A DNA stretch of 64,000 nucleotides from Nitrospirota bacterium (GTDB taxonomy: Bacteria > Nitrospirota > Thermodesulfovibrionia > Thermodesulfovibrionales > JdFR-88). Below the pieces are notes generated by a model. The model worked only from the letters and a program-made list of their open reading frames with translations. It searched no databases and was not told where the DNA came from. The position numbers and the translations under genes were made by a program. The stretch's first letter is position 1. Every line of letters begins with the position of its first letter. Location: the NCBI GenBank assembly GCA_021789215.1, contig JAJYJS010000007.1:29612-93611 (forward strand), in the 5' to 3' direction. This document shows positions 1 through 8,978 of the stretch, piece by piece.

Positions 1-394
1 ACGGACTTATGCGCCTTGGGCCTTTCTCCATGTAGGCCTTGTGGTAATGCTCGATGGTATGCAGCCCGCCCATTCCGGCGCCCACCACAACCCCGACCCG
101 CTCCGCGTTTGAGCCGTCTATCTTCAGGCCCGAATCCGCAAGCGCCATCCCGCCCGCCGCAAGGGCGAACTGGATGAAGCGGTCCATTTTTTTTACTTCC
201 TTGGGCTCGATGAAGTCTTCCGGGACAAAGCCCTCAACCTCGCCCGCAATGCGCGTCGGAAACAGCGCGGCATCGAACTGGGTTATGCCCCTGATGCCGG
301 AGCGGCCTTCGAGAAGGCCCTTCCACGTGGGCTCAAGCCCGATGCCAAGCGGAGTGATGAGGCCAAGCCCCGTTACTACTACCCTTCTCTTCAT
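1..394 (-). CDS. fabF: 3-oxoacyl-ACP synthase II (FabF), N-terminal part only
   Basis: Condensing enzyme of type II fatty-acid elongation, joining malonyl-ACP to a growing acyl-ACP. The gene runs off the left edge, so only about 131 N-terminal residues are visible. The start [17 protein letters not shown] and the following segment containing [17 protein letters not shown] are typical of FabF/KAS II. A later run [11 protein letters not shown] also fits. The catalytic Cys-His-His triad lies outside the window. Its ATG overlaps the acpP stop (ATGA), so the two are translationally coupled and fabF is the third gene of fabG-acpP-fabF. The start is fixed by the overlap and the family N-terminus. 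Confidence 0.93.
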   Translation of the reverse strand, partial: MKRRVVVTGLGLITPLGIGLEPTWKGLLEGRSGIRGITQFDAALFPTRIAGEVEGFVPEDFIEPKEVKKMDRFIQFALAAGGMALADSGLKIDGSNAERVGVVVGAGMGGLHTIEHYHKAYMEKGPRRISP

Positions 395-624
395 TCACCC
401 TTTTTCTGCTTTATGTAATTTACCGCGTCCTGGACCTTTGCGATCTTCTCCGCGTCCTCGTCCGGTATCTCTATCTCGAACGCCTCCTCGAAAGCCATTA
501 CAAGCTCTACAGTGTCGAGTGAATCAGCGCCCAGGTCCTCTATGAAGGATGCCTCCGGTTTCACCTCCGCCAGGTCCACCCCAAGCTGCTTGGATATGAT
601 CTCTTTTACCTTCTGTTCTATCAT
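391..624 (-). CDS. acpP: Acyl carrier protein
   Basis: Small acidic carrier that holds growing acyl chains on a 4'-phosphopantetheine arm. The 77-residue length is normal. The attachment motif [10 protein letters not shown] is present, with the modified serine at position 35. The C-terminal helix carrying [10 protein letters not shown] is also typical. A clear GGAG ribosome-binding sequence precedes the ATG. It lies 49 bp after fabG and overlaps fabF by four bases, so it is co-transcribed with both. Confidence 0.97.
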   Translation of the reverse strand: MIEQKVKEIISKQLGVDLAEVKPEASFIEDLGADSLDTVELVMAFEEAFEIEIPDEDAEKIAKVQDAVNYIKQKKGE

Positions 625-673
625 TCGCCCTCTCCTCCTTCATTTTTATATTCGTAATCCATTTGCTCAATAC

Positions 674-1417
674 TCACATGTACATCCCGCCGTTTACGTG
701 TATGACCTGTCCGGTAATGTAACCCGCTCCGGGCGAGCAGAAAAACGCCACAGCGTTGGCGACGTCCCCGGGTGTCCCGAACTTGCCCGCGGGAATCGCC
801 GACATCATCTGGTTTTTTACATCCTCCGTCAGCTTGTCCGTCATTGCCGTCGTTATAAAGCCCGGCGCGACCGCGTTGACCGTGATCCCTCTTGCGGCGT
901 ATTCCTTCGCTATCGTCTTCGTAAGCCCCACGATGCCGGCCTTCGAAGCGCTGTAGTTCACCTGCCCCGGGTTGCCCATGAAGGCCACCACGGACGCTAT
1001 GCTGACAACCCTGCCCGAACGCTGGCGCGACATTATCTTCACGGCCTCCTTCGAGCACAGGAACACGCTCTTCAGGTTCACGTTTATGACCATGTCCCAG
1101 TCCTCGGGCTTCATCCTTATGAGCAGGCCGTCCCTCGTTATCCCCGCATTGTTTATGAGGATGTCCAGCCTGCCGAAATCGTTCTTTATCGCCTCGAAGG
1201 TTTTTTCGACGTCTTCCGGGTTGGCCACGTTCAGCGCGTATGCCTGCGTCTTGACCCCAAGGGCGTTTTTTATCGCCCCGGCAGCGGCGCCGGCCTCCTC
1301 CGCGTTAAGGTCGCCTATGGCTATCTGGGCGCCTCTTTTAGCGAGGTCCTCGGCAATCGCCCTGCCTATGCCCCTTGCCCCTCCCGTTATGAACGCCACC
1401 TGCCCGCTTAGTTCCAT
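674..1417 (-). CDS. fabG: 3-oxoacyl-ACP reductase FabG
   Basis: NADPH-dependent reduction of 3-oxoacyl-ACP in fatty-acid elongation; a cytosolic short-chain dehydrogenase. From the chosen ATG the protein is 247 residues. The cofactor loop TGGARGIG is at about 11-18, NNAG at about 89-92, and the catalytic set is Ser142, Tyr155 and Lys159 (in YSASK). A TTG two codons upstream is also in frame. I prefer the ATG because GGAGG sits 10 nt before it and MELSGQVAFITGG is the usual family start. The C-terminus ends in the family-typical VIHVNGGMYM. Confidence 0.95.
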   Translation of the reverse strand: MELSGQVAFITGGARGIGRAIAEDLAKRGAQIAIGDLNAEEAGAAAGAIKNALGVKTQAYALNVANPEDVEKTFEAIKNDFGRLDILINNAGITRDGLLIRMKPEDWDMVINVNLKSVFLCSKEAVKIMSRQRSGRVVSIASVVAFMGNPGQVNYSASKAGIVGLTKTIAKEYAARGITVNAVAPGFITTAMTDKLTEDVKNQMMSAIPAGKFGTPGDVANAVAFFCSPGAGYITGQVIHVNGGMYM

Positions 1418-1512
1418 TGGCAAAATACCTCCCCGGAAAAAAATCAGGGTAAATTTTAACAGGAAAAAGCATTATTTTTCCAGAGGCAAATGCCTGCACG
1501 GGGGAAAAGCCG

Positions 1513-3393
1513 TTACCTGGCAAGCAGTTTTCTCACATCCCCAACACGCAGCGTTATCTTGTGACTGTCCAGGTATTCAAGAAAAGGGAGGGCGTATTTC
1601 CTGGATGTGCCAAGCACGTCCCTGAACTCAGACACCGCCATCTCCGGTTTTTTGGAGAAGAATTCCCGGAGCAGGGCCAGCATCTTTTCGTGGCAGGAAG
1701 ATGTAATGTAGAAGGAATCGTTTATCCTTACGACGCTGCCCTCCTTGCTCATCAGCTTTAGTATGTCCGCAAGCCGCTTTTCGTCCAGCGGGATTTTTTT
1801 CGAAAGCTCCGCCCTGTCCGGGGGCTGGAAACAGGCCGCTCCAAGCTCCCTGAGCACCTTCTGCTTTATCTGCTCGTCCTGCCCCGAAAGGGCCGCCCTG
1901 AAAGACTTTAGCCTGACCACGTCCTGCTCGGCCGCAAGCTCCGGAATCACCGGCAGGAGCCCGGAAAAAATCCTCTGGTCCACATTCAGCCGGGCCCTCA
2001 GCTCCTCCTTGGGCATGCCCGGCCTCAACGGGTTCTGCTTGTGGAACCCCTGCAATGCGGAGACCATCTTTTCCCTGAACGCGCTGAACGCAGAGGAGTG
2101 GATTACGGTGTCCCCCACGAACACGGCGGAGCCTTCGTTTTTCAGGGCTTCGAGCGCCTTTTCTATCTCCTTCACCTGGGCCTTTATCCAGCCCTCAAGG
2201 GCCAGCCTGTCCATTCCCCGCAGCCCCGATTTGGTTATCTTCTGCGCGAGCTTTTCCCTGAGGCTGCCTTTTTCGTATATCCCCAGGTCGTCCAGACTGT
2301 CCTTCCTGCGCCTCCTCGCGGGCTGGGGGTCGAGCACGCTGCCGCCGCCTATGGTCTCAAGAGGAGAGAGCCTGCGGACTACAAACCTGTCCGTGCCCTG
2401 CGCCACAACGGGCTCCGCAAGCCTTGCCTGGGCGTATGAGGACTCTCCTTCCCTCAATTCCTGCCTGCCGTAAAGCACTATCCTGGCGACTGTTTCGGAT
2501 GTGCCAAGGTGGAAGTGCACGCGGTCTCCGGTCTTGAGAGGAGGCACCCCCGCCAAAAGCTCTATCTTCACATCAAGCTCCCGTGCGGGCCTGAACCTCC
2601 CGGGACTGACCACCACATCTCCGCGCCTCAGCTCCTGCTTCTCTATGCCCTGGAGGTTCAGCGCGGCCCTCTGCCCGGCGCAGGCCTCCTTCATGGGCCT
2701 GCCATGGCTCTGTATCCCCCTTATGCGGGTTTCGATGCCCTTGGGCAGTATTTCTACGGTGTCTTCCACCCTTGCGGTGCCGGAAAGGGCGGTGCCGGTT
2801 ATGACCGTGCCAAAACCCTTCAGGGTGAAGACCCTGTCCACGGGCAGCCTGAAGAGGCCTCCGGCAGGCTTTGGTTCCACGGCAAGTGAAAGCTGCCTTA
2901 TTTTCTCCTTGAGCGCCTCTATATTTTCTCCCGTCTTCGCGGACACGGGGATTATTTCGGCGCCTTCCAGGAACGAGCCCTTTATGAAATCCCGGGCCTC
3001 CTCGCAGACAAGCTCCAGCCAGTCCCTGTCGGCCATGTCCGTTTTCGTGACCGCCACCAAGCCCTTTTCTATCTTCAGGAGCTGGCATATCTGGAGGTGC
3101 TCCCTGCTCTGGGGCATGATGCCCTCATCGGCCGCAATCACCATCAGCACAAGGTCTATCCCGCCCGCCCCGGCAAGCATGTTCCTTATGAGCTTCTCGT
3201 GCCCGGGCACGTCGATTATGCCCACGGTGAGGCCGTCGGCTGGATAGTCCAAGTTGGCAAAACCCAAGTCTATCGTAATGCCGCGCTCCTTTTCCTCCTT
3301 GAGCCTGTCGGGGTCCGTGCCGGTAAGCGCCTTTACAAGCGTGCTCTTGCCGTGGTCTATGTGGCCTGCCGTTCCAAGGACAACGTAGCGCAT
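1513..3393 (-). CDS. selB: Selenocysteine-specific elongation factor SelB
   Basis: GTPase that brings Sec-tRNA(Sec) to ribosomes at UGA codons followed by a SECIS hairpin. The 626-residue protein has the translational GTPase motifs: GHIDHGKS at 10-17, a switch I region with [19 protein letters not shown] at 61-66 and TKTD at 116-119. EF-Tu-like domains 2 and 3 follow, then a long C-terminal winged-helix region of the kind that binds SECIS RNA. Length matches the family. The frame extends upstream to 3423, but [17 protein letters not shown] is the usual N-terminus, so I start at 3393. A TATAAT sits 7 nt before this ATG with no Shine-Dalgarno, suggesting a leaderless mRNA. selA, selD and tRNA-Sec are not in the window. 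A candidate client is at 58713-59519. Confidence 0.95.
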   Translation of the reverse strand: MRYVVLGTAGHIDHGKSTLVKALTGTDPDRLKEEKERGITIDLGFANLDYPADGLTVGIIDVPGHEKLIRNMLAGAGGIDLVLMVIAADEGIMPQSREHLQICQLLKIEKGLVAVTKTDMADRDWLELVCEEARDFIKGSFLEGAEIIPVSAKTGENIEALKEKIRQLSLAVEPKPAGGLFRLPVDRVFTLKGFGTVITGTALSGTARVEDTVEILPKGIETRIRGIQSHGRPMKEACAGQRAALNLQGIEKQELRRGDVVVSPGRFRPARELDVKIELLAGVPPLKTGDRVHFHLGTSETVARIVLYGRQELREGESSYAQARLAEPVVAQGTDRFVVRRLSPLETIGGGSVLDPQPARRRRKDSLDDLGIYEKGSLREKLAQKITKSGLRGMDRLALEGWIKAQVKEIEKALEALKNEGSAVFVGDTVIHSSAFSAFREKMVSALQGFHKQNPLRPGMPKEELRARLNVDQRIFSGLLPVIPELAAEQDVVRLKSFRAALSGQDEQIKQKVLRELGAACFQPPDRAELSKKIPLDEKRLADILKLMSKEGSVVRINDSFYITSSCHEKMLALLREFFSKKPEMAVSEFRDVLGTSRKYALPFLEYLDSHKITLRVGDVRKLLAR

Positions 3394-3400
3394 GAAACTT

Positions 3401-3406
3401 ATTATA
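3401..3406 (-). promoter_or_regulatory. -10 element of selB
   Basis: Consensus TATAAT on the minus strand, separated by seven bases from the selB ATG. I see no convincing -35 hexamer 16-18 nt upstream. If this is the true -10, transcription would start within a base or two of the ATG. Confidence 0.45.
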
Positions 3407-3451
3407 CCCCATAACACACGCATGAATAATCGCCAAATAAAACGGTTTCGT

Positions 3452-3478
3452 TTGACAACCCTCCCGGCATCTGATAAT
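3452..3478 (+). promoter_or_regulatory. Promoter for the GT4 / debranching enzyme pair
   Basis: TTGACA, a 15-base spacer, then GATAAT, about 45 bp before the GTG start of the glycosyltransferase. The -35 is consensus and the spacer is slightly short. It is divergent from selB. Confidence 0.5.
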
Positions 3479-3524
3479 TAAAAATCAGGCACACCGCATT
3501 AAAATCGAAAGGGGGTTTTACGCT

Positions 3525-4577
3525 GTGAGGATAGCCATGCTTTCCCCTCTCTATGAAAGCGTCCCGCCAAAGTTGTACGGCGGGACCGAGAGGGTTGTTT
3601 CATATATAACCGAGGAACTTGTAAAGGCCGGGCACGAGGTGACGCTTTTTGCGTCAGGGGATTCCGAGACCTCGGCCCGCCTCGTCCCCGTGTGCGAAAG
3701 GGCGCTGAGGCTTGACCCTGAATGCCGGGACCCGCTTGCGTCCCACTTCCTGATGCTGGAAGATGTGCTGAGGCGGCAGACGGACTTCGACATCATACAT
3801 TCAAACGTGGACTATGTAGGGCTGTCCTTTGCGAAGAGGTCTGCGGTGCCGGTTGTGGCCACCCTGCACGGCAGGCTCGACATAAGGGAAGTCATTACGC
3901 TCATGAAACGCTACCAGGAATTCCCGCTCATCTCCATATCCAACGCCCAGCGGAGGCCGATGCTGTTTGTGAACTGGCTTGCGACCATATATCACGGCCT
4001 GCCCCCGGACCTTTACAGCTTTAATCCAAACCCTGGTGACTACCTGGTTTACATAGGCAGGATATCTCCTGAAAAGCGCGTGGACAGCGCAATAGACATC
4101 GCGGTGAAGTCCGGCATGCCGCTTAAAATCGCGGCAAAGGTGGACAAAGTAGACATTGAATATTTCGAGCAGGTCATCAGGCCCATGCTAAAGCACCAGC
4201 TTGTCGAATTCCTTGGAGAAGTGGGCGACAGGGACAAGAACGCCTTGCTCGGACAGGCGCTGGCAAGCCTTCACCCCGTGGACTGGCCGGAACCCTTCGG
4301 GCTTTCCATGATAGAGTCGATGGCCTGCGGCACCCCCGTGCTGGCAAGGAGAAGGGGGTCCGTGCCCGAGGTCATAGACCACGGCATTACAGGCTTCATT
4401 TTCGAAAAGAACGAGGAGGCCGTGGTCTATCTGAAAAACAACATGTTCTCTTTTTCCAGGAGGATGTGCAGGGAGCAGTTTGCAAGACGGTTCAATTCCG
4501 CAAGGATGGCCGGGGATTACCTGAAGGCCTATGAAAAGGTGCTCGAAAAAAAGGGCGGGATAAAGCGAAGTGCCTGA
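3525..4577 (+). CDS. Family 4 glycosyltransferase
   Basis: Probable nucleotide-sugar-dependent retaining glycosyltransferase with a GT-B fold, cytosolic. The N-terminus contains MRIAMLSPLYESVPP and KLYGGTERVV, typical of a GT4 subgroup. The C-terminal donor site carries EPFGLSMIESMACGTPVLA at about 254-272, the E-x7-E signature. The start is GTG, with AAAGGGGG about nine bases upstream. It overlaps the following debranching-type glucosidase by eight bases, so the two are coupled. The pairing suggests a role in storage or compatible alpha-glucan or glucoside metabolism, but the acceptor cannot be read from sequence. Confidence 0.85.
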   Translation: MRIAMLSPLYESVPPKLYGGTERVVSYITEELVKAGHEVTLFASGDSETSARLVPVCERALRLDPECRDPLASHFLMLEDVLRRQTDFDIIHSNVDYVGLSFAKRSAVPVVATLHGRLDIREVITLMKRYQEFPLISISNAQRRPMLFVNWLATIYHGLPPDLYSFNPNPGDYLVYIGRISPEKRVDSAIDIAVKSGMPLKIAAKVDKVDIEYFEQVIRPMLKHQLVEFLGEVGDRDKNALLGQALASLHPVDWPEPFGLSMIESMACGTPVLARRRGSVPEVIDHGITGFIFEKNEEAVVYLKNNMFSFSRRMCREQFARRFNSARMAGDYLKAYEKVLEKKGGIKRSA

Positions 4578-6735
4578 GCCGGGCAAGTCCATAAGCAAGT
4601 ATTACATCGTTGCGTCCTCAACCTTCATAGACCCGCACAGGCTGATCGTAAAATACGGCGACACCTTCGGCGTATTCGACAGGTACGGCGACATAATCCC
4701 GATTGGCAAGGGCGAGCAGGGCCTCTACCACGAAGGCACCAGGTTCCTTTCGAGATACGAAATCCAGGTGAACGGCAGGCGCCCCCTGTTCCTCAGCTCC
4801 AATGTGGACGAGGACAATATATTCCTTACCGTAGACCTGACAAACCCGCAGATAGAGCTGCGCGGCTACAGCCTGACGCAGGACTCCGTGCACATCATGC
4901 GCTCGCGGCTGCTGTTCGATGCCCAGTGCCTGGAATATATACGGCTCAGGAATTTCAGCACCGAACCCGCAAGGTTCAGTCTGGAACTGCTCTTCGACGC
5001 GGATTTGGCTGACATATTCGAGGTGCGCGGCTTCAAACGGAAAAAGAGGGGGAAGATGCTCGAATCAGCGGCAGGCGATGGCGGACTTACCTTCTCTTAC
5101 CAGGGCCTCGACGGGATAACGCGCACGACCTCGATAAGATTTTCCCGCCGTCCGGACAGGACGAAGGGGAAGAAGGGCGTCTCGTTCGACGTGGACCTGA
5201 AACCGGGCGGCACGGAAAACATCGACGTCTCCATAGCCTACCTGAGCAGCGACCTGGGCCGTAGGGAACTGGACTTCAGAGAGGCCTCCAGAAGGGCGAA
5301 AAAACGTGAAAGCTCCCTGCGGAGCGAATGCGCCTCGCTCACCACATCGAACCAGCAGTTCAACGGATGCCTGAAGAGGGCCGTCGCGGACATAAAGATG
5401 ATGCTCACGGAGACCGCCTACGGGCCTTATCCCTATGGCGGGATCCCCTGGTTCAGCACGCCTTTCGGCAGGGACGGGATAATCACGGCCATGGAATGCC
5501 TCTGGATAAACCCCGGCATAGCCAGGGGGGTGCTTAAATATCTTGCATCGAGACAGGCAAGGGATTTCGACAAGGCCAAGGCGGCCGAGCCCGGAAAGAT
5601 ACTTCACGAAGCCAGGAAGGGCGAGCTTGTGAATCTGGGGGAGATACCCTTCGGCCTCTACTACGGGAGCGTGGATTCCACCCCTCTTTTCCTCATGCTT
5701 GCCCATGCGTACTGGAAACGGACAGGCGATGCCGAACTGATAAAAAAACTCTGGGAACACATAGAGCTTTCCATACTCTGGATGGAAAATTACGGCGACA
5801 TGGACGGCGACGGGTTCCTTGAATACATGCCGGACAGGGCGGGGCTTATAAATCAGGGGTGGAAGGACTCCCAGGATTCCGTCTTCCACAAGGACGGCTC
5901 CTTCCCTGAAGGCCCCATTGCGCTATGCGAGGTGCAGGGCTATGCGTATGCGGCAAAGAAAGGCGGCGCGGCCCTGGCCGCGCTGCTTGGCAAGAAAAAC
6001 CTCGCTGAAAAACTGCTCAGTGAGGCCGGGGATCTCAAGGAGAACTTCAACCGCCAGTTCTGGGACGATGCCCTGGGGGCTTATGTCCTTGCCCTGGACG
6101 GCAGGAAAAAACCCTGCCGGGTGGTTGCCTCGAATGCGGGGCATGCCCTGTTCACATCCATCGCGCCGCCATCGAGGGCAAAGGCCCTCGCGGACACGCT
6201 CTTGTCCCGGCAGGTGTTTTCGGGCTGGGGCATCCGCACCGTTTCAGCCGGAGAGAAGCTCTATAACCCAATTTCCTACCATAACGGCACGGTCTGGCCG
6301 CATGACAACGCCCTCATAGCCGCGGGGTTCGCCCGCTACGGGCTGAAGGAGCAGTTCAATAAAGTATTTTCGGGCCTGTTCGAGGCCTCGCTCTTCATGG
6401 AATTTGGCAGGCTGCCCGAGCTTTTCTGCGGACTGCATAAAAGGCCGGGGCAGGCCCCCACCCTCTATCCCGTTGCCTGCACGCCGCAGACATGGGCATC
6501 GGGCTCCCTCCTGCTGATGCTCCATGCCGCAACGGGGATCGAGTTCGACCCCGAAACCAGCACCATAGTGCTGAGGGACCCGGTGCTGCCCGGTTTCCTC
6601 GACTATGTGAGCATAAACAACCTGCCGCTTGCCGGAAAAAAGTCGATAGATTTGAGGTTGAGCAGAAAAAACGGCAGCGTCATCGTAGATGTGCCCAGAA
6701 AGCCCGATGATGTGCATGTGGTGGTTTACAAGTAG
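4570..6735 (+). CDS. Amylo-alpha-1,6-glucosidase (glycogen debranching family)
   Basis: Predicted hydrolase of alpha-1,6-linked glucose in branched glucans. The 721-residue protein has two parts. About 1-270 is a beta-rich N-terminal debranching domain (GDE_N type). About 280-700 is an (alpha/alpha)6 catalytic domain with YGGIPWFSTPFGRDG, the DSTPLFLML segment, WKDSQDSVFH and HNGTVWPHDNALIAAGF, conserved in the GDE_C group. No signal peptide is seen, so it should be cytosolic. The GTG start overlaps the glycosyltransferase stop. It is shorter than eukaryotic debranching enzymes and lacks their transferase domain. Exact substrate is inferred. Confidence 0.85.
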   Translation: MPEPGKSISKYYIVASSTFIDPHRLIVKYGDTFGVFDRYGDIIPIGKGEQGLYHEGTRFLSRYEIQVNGRRPLFLSSNVDEDNIFLTVDLTNPQIELRGYSLTQDSVHIMRSRLLFDAQCLEYIRLRNFSTEPARFSLELLFDADLADIFEVRGFKRKKRGKMLESAAGDGGLTFSYQGLDGITRTTSIRFSRRPDRTKGKKGVSFDVDLKPGGTENIDVSIAYLSSDLGRRELDFREASRRAKKRESSLRSECASLTTSNQQFNGCLKRAVADIKMMLTETAYGPYPYGGIPWFSTPFGRDGIITAMECLWINPGIARGVLKYLASRQARDFDKAKAAEPGKILHEARKGELVNLGEIPFGLYYGSVDSTPLFLMLAHAYWKRTGDAELIKKLWEHIELSILWMENYGDMDGDGFLEYMPDRAGLINQGWKDSQDSVFHKDGSFPEGPIALCEVQGYAYAAKKGGAALAALLGKKNLAEKLLSEAGDLKENFNRQFWDDALGAYVLALDGRKKPCRVVASNAGHALFTSIAPPSRAKALADTLLSRQVFSGWGIRTVSAGEKLYNPISYHNGTVWPHDNALIAAGFARYGLKEQFNKVFSGLFEASLFMEFGRLPELFCGLHKRPGQAPTLYPVACTPQTWASGSLLLMLHAATGIEFDPETSTIVLRDPVLPGFLDYVSINNLPLAGKKSIDLRLSRKNGSVIVDVPRKPDDVHVVVYK

Positions 6736-6753
6736 CCCCCTTTCCCATGCAGA

Positions 6754-6832
6754 GTCATTCCGGGCTTGATCCGGAATCCGGCTTTGTTTAATTCCCGTAA
6801 AGTCACTGGATGCCGGCTTCCGCCGGCATGAC
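6754..6832. repeat. MITE-like inverted repeat, copy 1
   Basis: A 79-bp element bounded by GTCATTCCGG and CCGGCATGAC (9 of 10 complementary), with nested CCGGAATCC and GGATGCCGG. It shares the internal CCGTAAAG with a second copy at 8175-8265. It occupies most of the gap between the debranching enzyme and the SHOCT gene. Confidence 0.6.
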
Positions 6833-6875
6833 AGACAAAGCCGAAAGGGGCCAAAAGGGGATGGAAGAGGGTCAG

Positions 6876-7178
6876 CTATTGTCCCAGAATGTCCTTCCTT
6901 TTCTCCTCGAATTCCTTCTTGTCTATCTCACCGCGTGCATAACGCTTCTTCAGTATCTCCAGGGCGGACTCCCCGCCCCTTCTCCTCTGGCCGTAAGATG
7001 CTGTCCACTTCACAAGGAGGACTACGCCGGCGATAACCACAATCCAGAATACCAGCATGAAGATGAGGCCTGCCCATCCCATGCCCCAGCCCATCGTGTC
7101 GGGGCTCGCCCCCCAGTCACGCCAGCGGAACTGGTCCAGCACGGGATAAAGACTGGAAAGAAATACATCCATCATCAT
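6876..7178 (-). CDS. SHOCT-domain membrane protein
   Basis: A 100-residue protein with one hydrophobic segment at about 34-58 and a C-terminal SHOCT-type helix pair at about 71-98 (SALEILKKRYARGEIDKKEF). The N-terminal part is short and aromatic, with the Gly/Trp-rich run MGWGMGWAG just before the membrane helix. Proteins of this layout are common and poorly characterised; the SHOCT helix is thought to mediate oligomerisation. No operon partner is evident. The function is unknown. Confidence 0.8.
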   Translation of the reverse strand: MMMDVFLSSLYPVLDQFRWRDWGASPDTMGWGMGWAGLIFMLVFWIVVIAGVVLLVKWTASYGQRRRGGESALEILKKRYARGEIDKKEFEEKRKDILGQ

Positions 7179-7242
7179 AAGTTCACATTATCAAATGCCG
7201 GAATATTGTCAACGTTTCGGGCCGGTTTTTGCGGGAGAACGG

Positions 7243-7266
7243 AAAAGGGAGGCCGTCAGGCCCCCC
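7243..7266 (-). terminator. Rho-independent terminator of the carbonic anhydrase gene
   Basis: On the minus strand an eight-pair stem (one G-U) with a TGAC loop is followed by TTTT, 16 bp after the stop codon. Confidence 0.65.
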
Positions 7267-7281
7267 TTTGATTTGAATTTT

Positions 7282-7950
7282 TTACTTTGAGGCTATCTCT
7301 TCGACCTTGCCCGAATCCAGGTAGTATTCGGCAAGCACCACCTTCAGTTTTCCCTCTTTCACAAGCTCCCTTATTGCAGGGCTGTTTTTCATAATGTCCG
7401 CGTAAACGGCCCTTACGTTCTGCTGGACAGCCAGATTTATCATCTCGCCCCTGTCCTTGTGATTTGCCGATTTGACCTTGCGGACGGACGGCCCTATCTT
7501 TTTGAGTATCGCGCCTATGTTGCCCTCCGGCTTTCCTTTTGCATCGAAGGCCGCCGTGACGGCCCCGCAGGACTGGTGCCCCAGTATTACGAGCACGGGC
7601 GTGTGCAGGTGCTCCACGCCATATTCCAGGCTGCCGAGAGCGATTTTGTCGACGACGTTGCCCGCCGTCCTCACAACAAAGACGTCACCAAGGCCCTGGT
7701 CAAAAAGGAGTGTCGGCGAGACCCTGGAGTCCGAACAGGTAAGCACCGTTGCGGACGGGTGCTGGTCCGCGACAAGCCCTTTCCTTTTTGCATCGCTTAA
7801 ATCCCTGCTTGCAAGCTGGCCCGACACATACCTTCCGTTGCCTGCCATGAGTTTTTGAAGCGCGTCATCCGTGCCAATCTCCCCATGGACAAAGACAGAA
7901 AAAGCCAGGACAAAAATGGCCGCGGCAAAAAATACCCTGAGTTTCTTCAC
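7282..7950 (-). CDS. Periplasmic beta-class carbonic anhydrase
   Basis: Zinc enzyme interconverting CO2 and bicarbonate. The first ~23 residues are a signal peptide (MKKLRVFFAAAIFVLAFSVF), placing it in the periplasm. Beta-class zinc ligands are visible: Cys72 with Asp74 and Arg76 in TCSDSR, then His125 and Cys128 in LGHQSCGA. The total of 222 residues is normal. The start is GTG with GGGAGGGG a few bases upstream. It is monocistronic, with a terminator after it. A periplasmic beta enzyme suggests handling of CO2 or bicarbonate at the cell envelope. Confidence 0.92.
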   Translation of the reverse strand: MKKLRVFFAAAIFVLAFSVFVHGEIGTDDALQKLMAGNGRYVSGQLASRDLSDAKRKGLVADQHPSATVLTCSDSRVSPTLLFDQGLGDVFVVRTAGNVVDKIALGSLEYGVEHLHTPVLVILGHQSCGAVTAAFDAKGKPEGNIGAILKKIGPSVRKVKSANHKDRGEMINLAVQQNVRAVYADIMKNSPAIRELVKEGKLKVVLAEYYLDSGKVEEIASK

Positions 7951-8174
7951 GAGACCCCTCCCTGAAGTTTTTTTAAATTTAATCCTGATATTTTAATTTT
8001 ACCGGCTGCGGGATGCAAGAAAATTTCGCCACCGGCGCTCATCCCCCCAGGTGAATCCCAGCCATTTTTGTGATATAAGTAGGCTAGTGTAGTGAGTCCA
8101 ACGCTTCTTTACATTTGGTTTGAAGTTTTTTGAGTCATTGTTCCGGCAATGCGCCCGTTACATTGCGGTTTTTT

Positions 8175-8265
8175 GTCATACCGGCATGTTTTTAGCCGGT
8201 ATCCAGCGACTTTACCGTAAAGGTCTTAACGTCACCGGATTCCGGATTACTACCTCCGGAATGAC
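8175..8265. repeat. MITE-like inverted repeat, copy 2, in the gap 7951-8331
   Basis: A 91-bp element bounded by GTCATACCGG and CCGGAATGAC, related to the copy at 6754-6832. It fills much of the 380-bp gap between the divergent carbonic anhydrase and mscL genes. The rest of that gap is AT-richer sequence presumably carrying both promoters. I see no gene in it. Confidence 0.6.
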
Positions 8266-8331
8266 AGCCAAGGTTTTTTTATGCAAAGGAATTTAAGACT
8301 TATTACTCTAGCAGCGGAAAGGAGCAAGCCT

Positions 8332-8784
8332 GTGCTCAAGGAATTCAGGGAATTCATACTGCGCGGCAACGTTGTCGACATGGCCGTGGGCATTGTCATA
8401 GGCGCCGCCTTCGGGGCGGTCGTGAAATCCTTTGTCGACGATGTGCTTATGCCTCCGGTAGGGCTCCTGCTCGGGCAGGTGGACTTCAGCAACCTTTTCG
8501 TGGTGCTCAAAGAGGGCGCGGCAGCGGGTCCGTATGCCTCTCTGGCCGAAGCGAAAAGGGCCGGGGCGGTTACGCTCAGCTACGGGCTGTTTGTAAACAG
8601 CATCATAAGCCTTCTGATAATAGGTTTTTCGGTCTTCGTTTTCGCGCGGTCCGTAATCAGGTTGAAAAGGAAACAGGAAGAGGCGCCTGCGCCCCCGGCC
8701 ACAAAGCGATGCCTGCACTGCTTCATGGACATCCCGGTAAATGCCGCCCGCTGCCCTTACTGCACATCGGAGCTGAAGGTCTGA
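8332..8784 (+). CDS. mscL: Large-conductance mechanosensitive channel MscL with C-terminal zinc ribbon
   Basis: Inner-membrane emergency valve that opens under osmotic downshock. From this GTG the protein is 150 residues. The N-terminal helix and TM1 carry KEFREFILRGNVVDMAVGIVIGAAFG (read as two adjacent segments), and the TM1-TM2 loop starts SFVDDVLMPP. TM2 is near SIISLLIIGFSVFVF. Unlike classical MscL, the C-terminus ends in two CxxC pairs, Cys127/Cys130 and Cys141/Cys144, a zinc-ribbon pattern. An in-frame ATG lies 17 codons upstream. I chose the GTG because AAAGGAG lies seven bases before it and VLKEFREF is the normal MscL start. Confidence 0.92.
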   Translation: MLKEFREFILRGNVVDMAVGIVIGAAFGAVVKSFVDDVLMPPVGLLLGQVDFSNLFVVLKEGAAAGPYASLAEAKRAGAVTLSYGLFVNSIISLLIIGFSVFVFARSVIRLKRKQEEAPAPPATKRCLHCFMDIPVNAARCPYCTSELKV

Positions 8785-8906
8785 TGTCCGGGTTTTTACA
8801 TAAGGGATGAAGCTGATTTTCCCTGAGTGCCGGAATGCGTATTGTTTTATCCGTGCCAGTCCGAAGGTCAACCTTTCATCCGGAATTATGCATTGCATTT
8901 GAAAGG

Positions 8907-8939
8907 AACACCGGATGAAGGCATTCTCCATCCGGTGTT
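8907..8939. terminator. Hairpin between convergent mscL and ompH
   Basis: A perfect 11-bp stem AACACCGGATG / CATCCGGTGTT with an 11-base loop lies between two convergent genes. T-tracts are weak on both sides, so it may act as a bidirectional terminator or an mRNA 3' stabiliser. Confidence 0.5.
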
Positions 8940-8978
8940 ATTCCATTTACAAAGGGACCTCTGGGGTGATTTTCCCGT

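Noticed and set aside
512..1411. 299-codon plus-strand frame opposite fabG
   Set aside because: Antisense to fabG and acpP with no coding features.
1418..1512. Possible tRNA-Sec or other RNA next to selB
   Set aside because: The 95-bp gap holds only the fabG ribosome-binding region; no long acceptor stem or TCA anticodon loop is seen.
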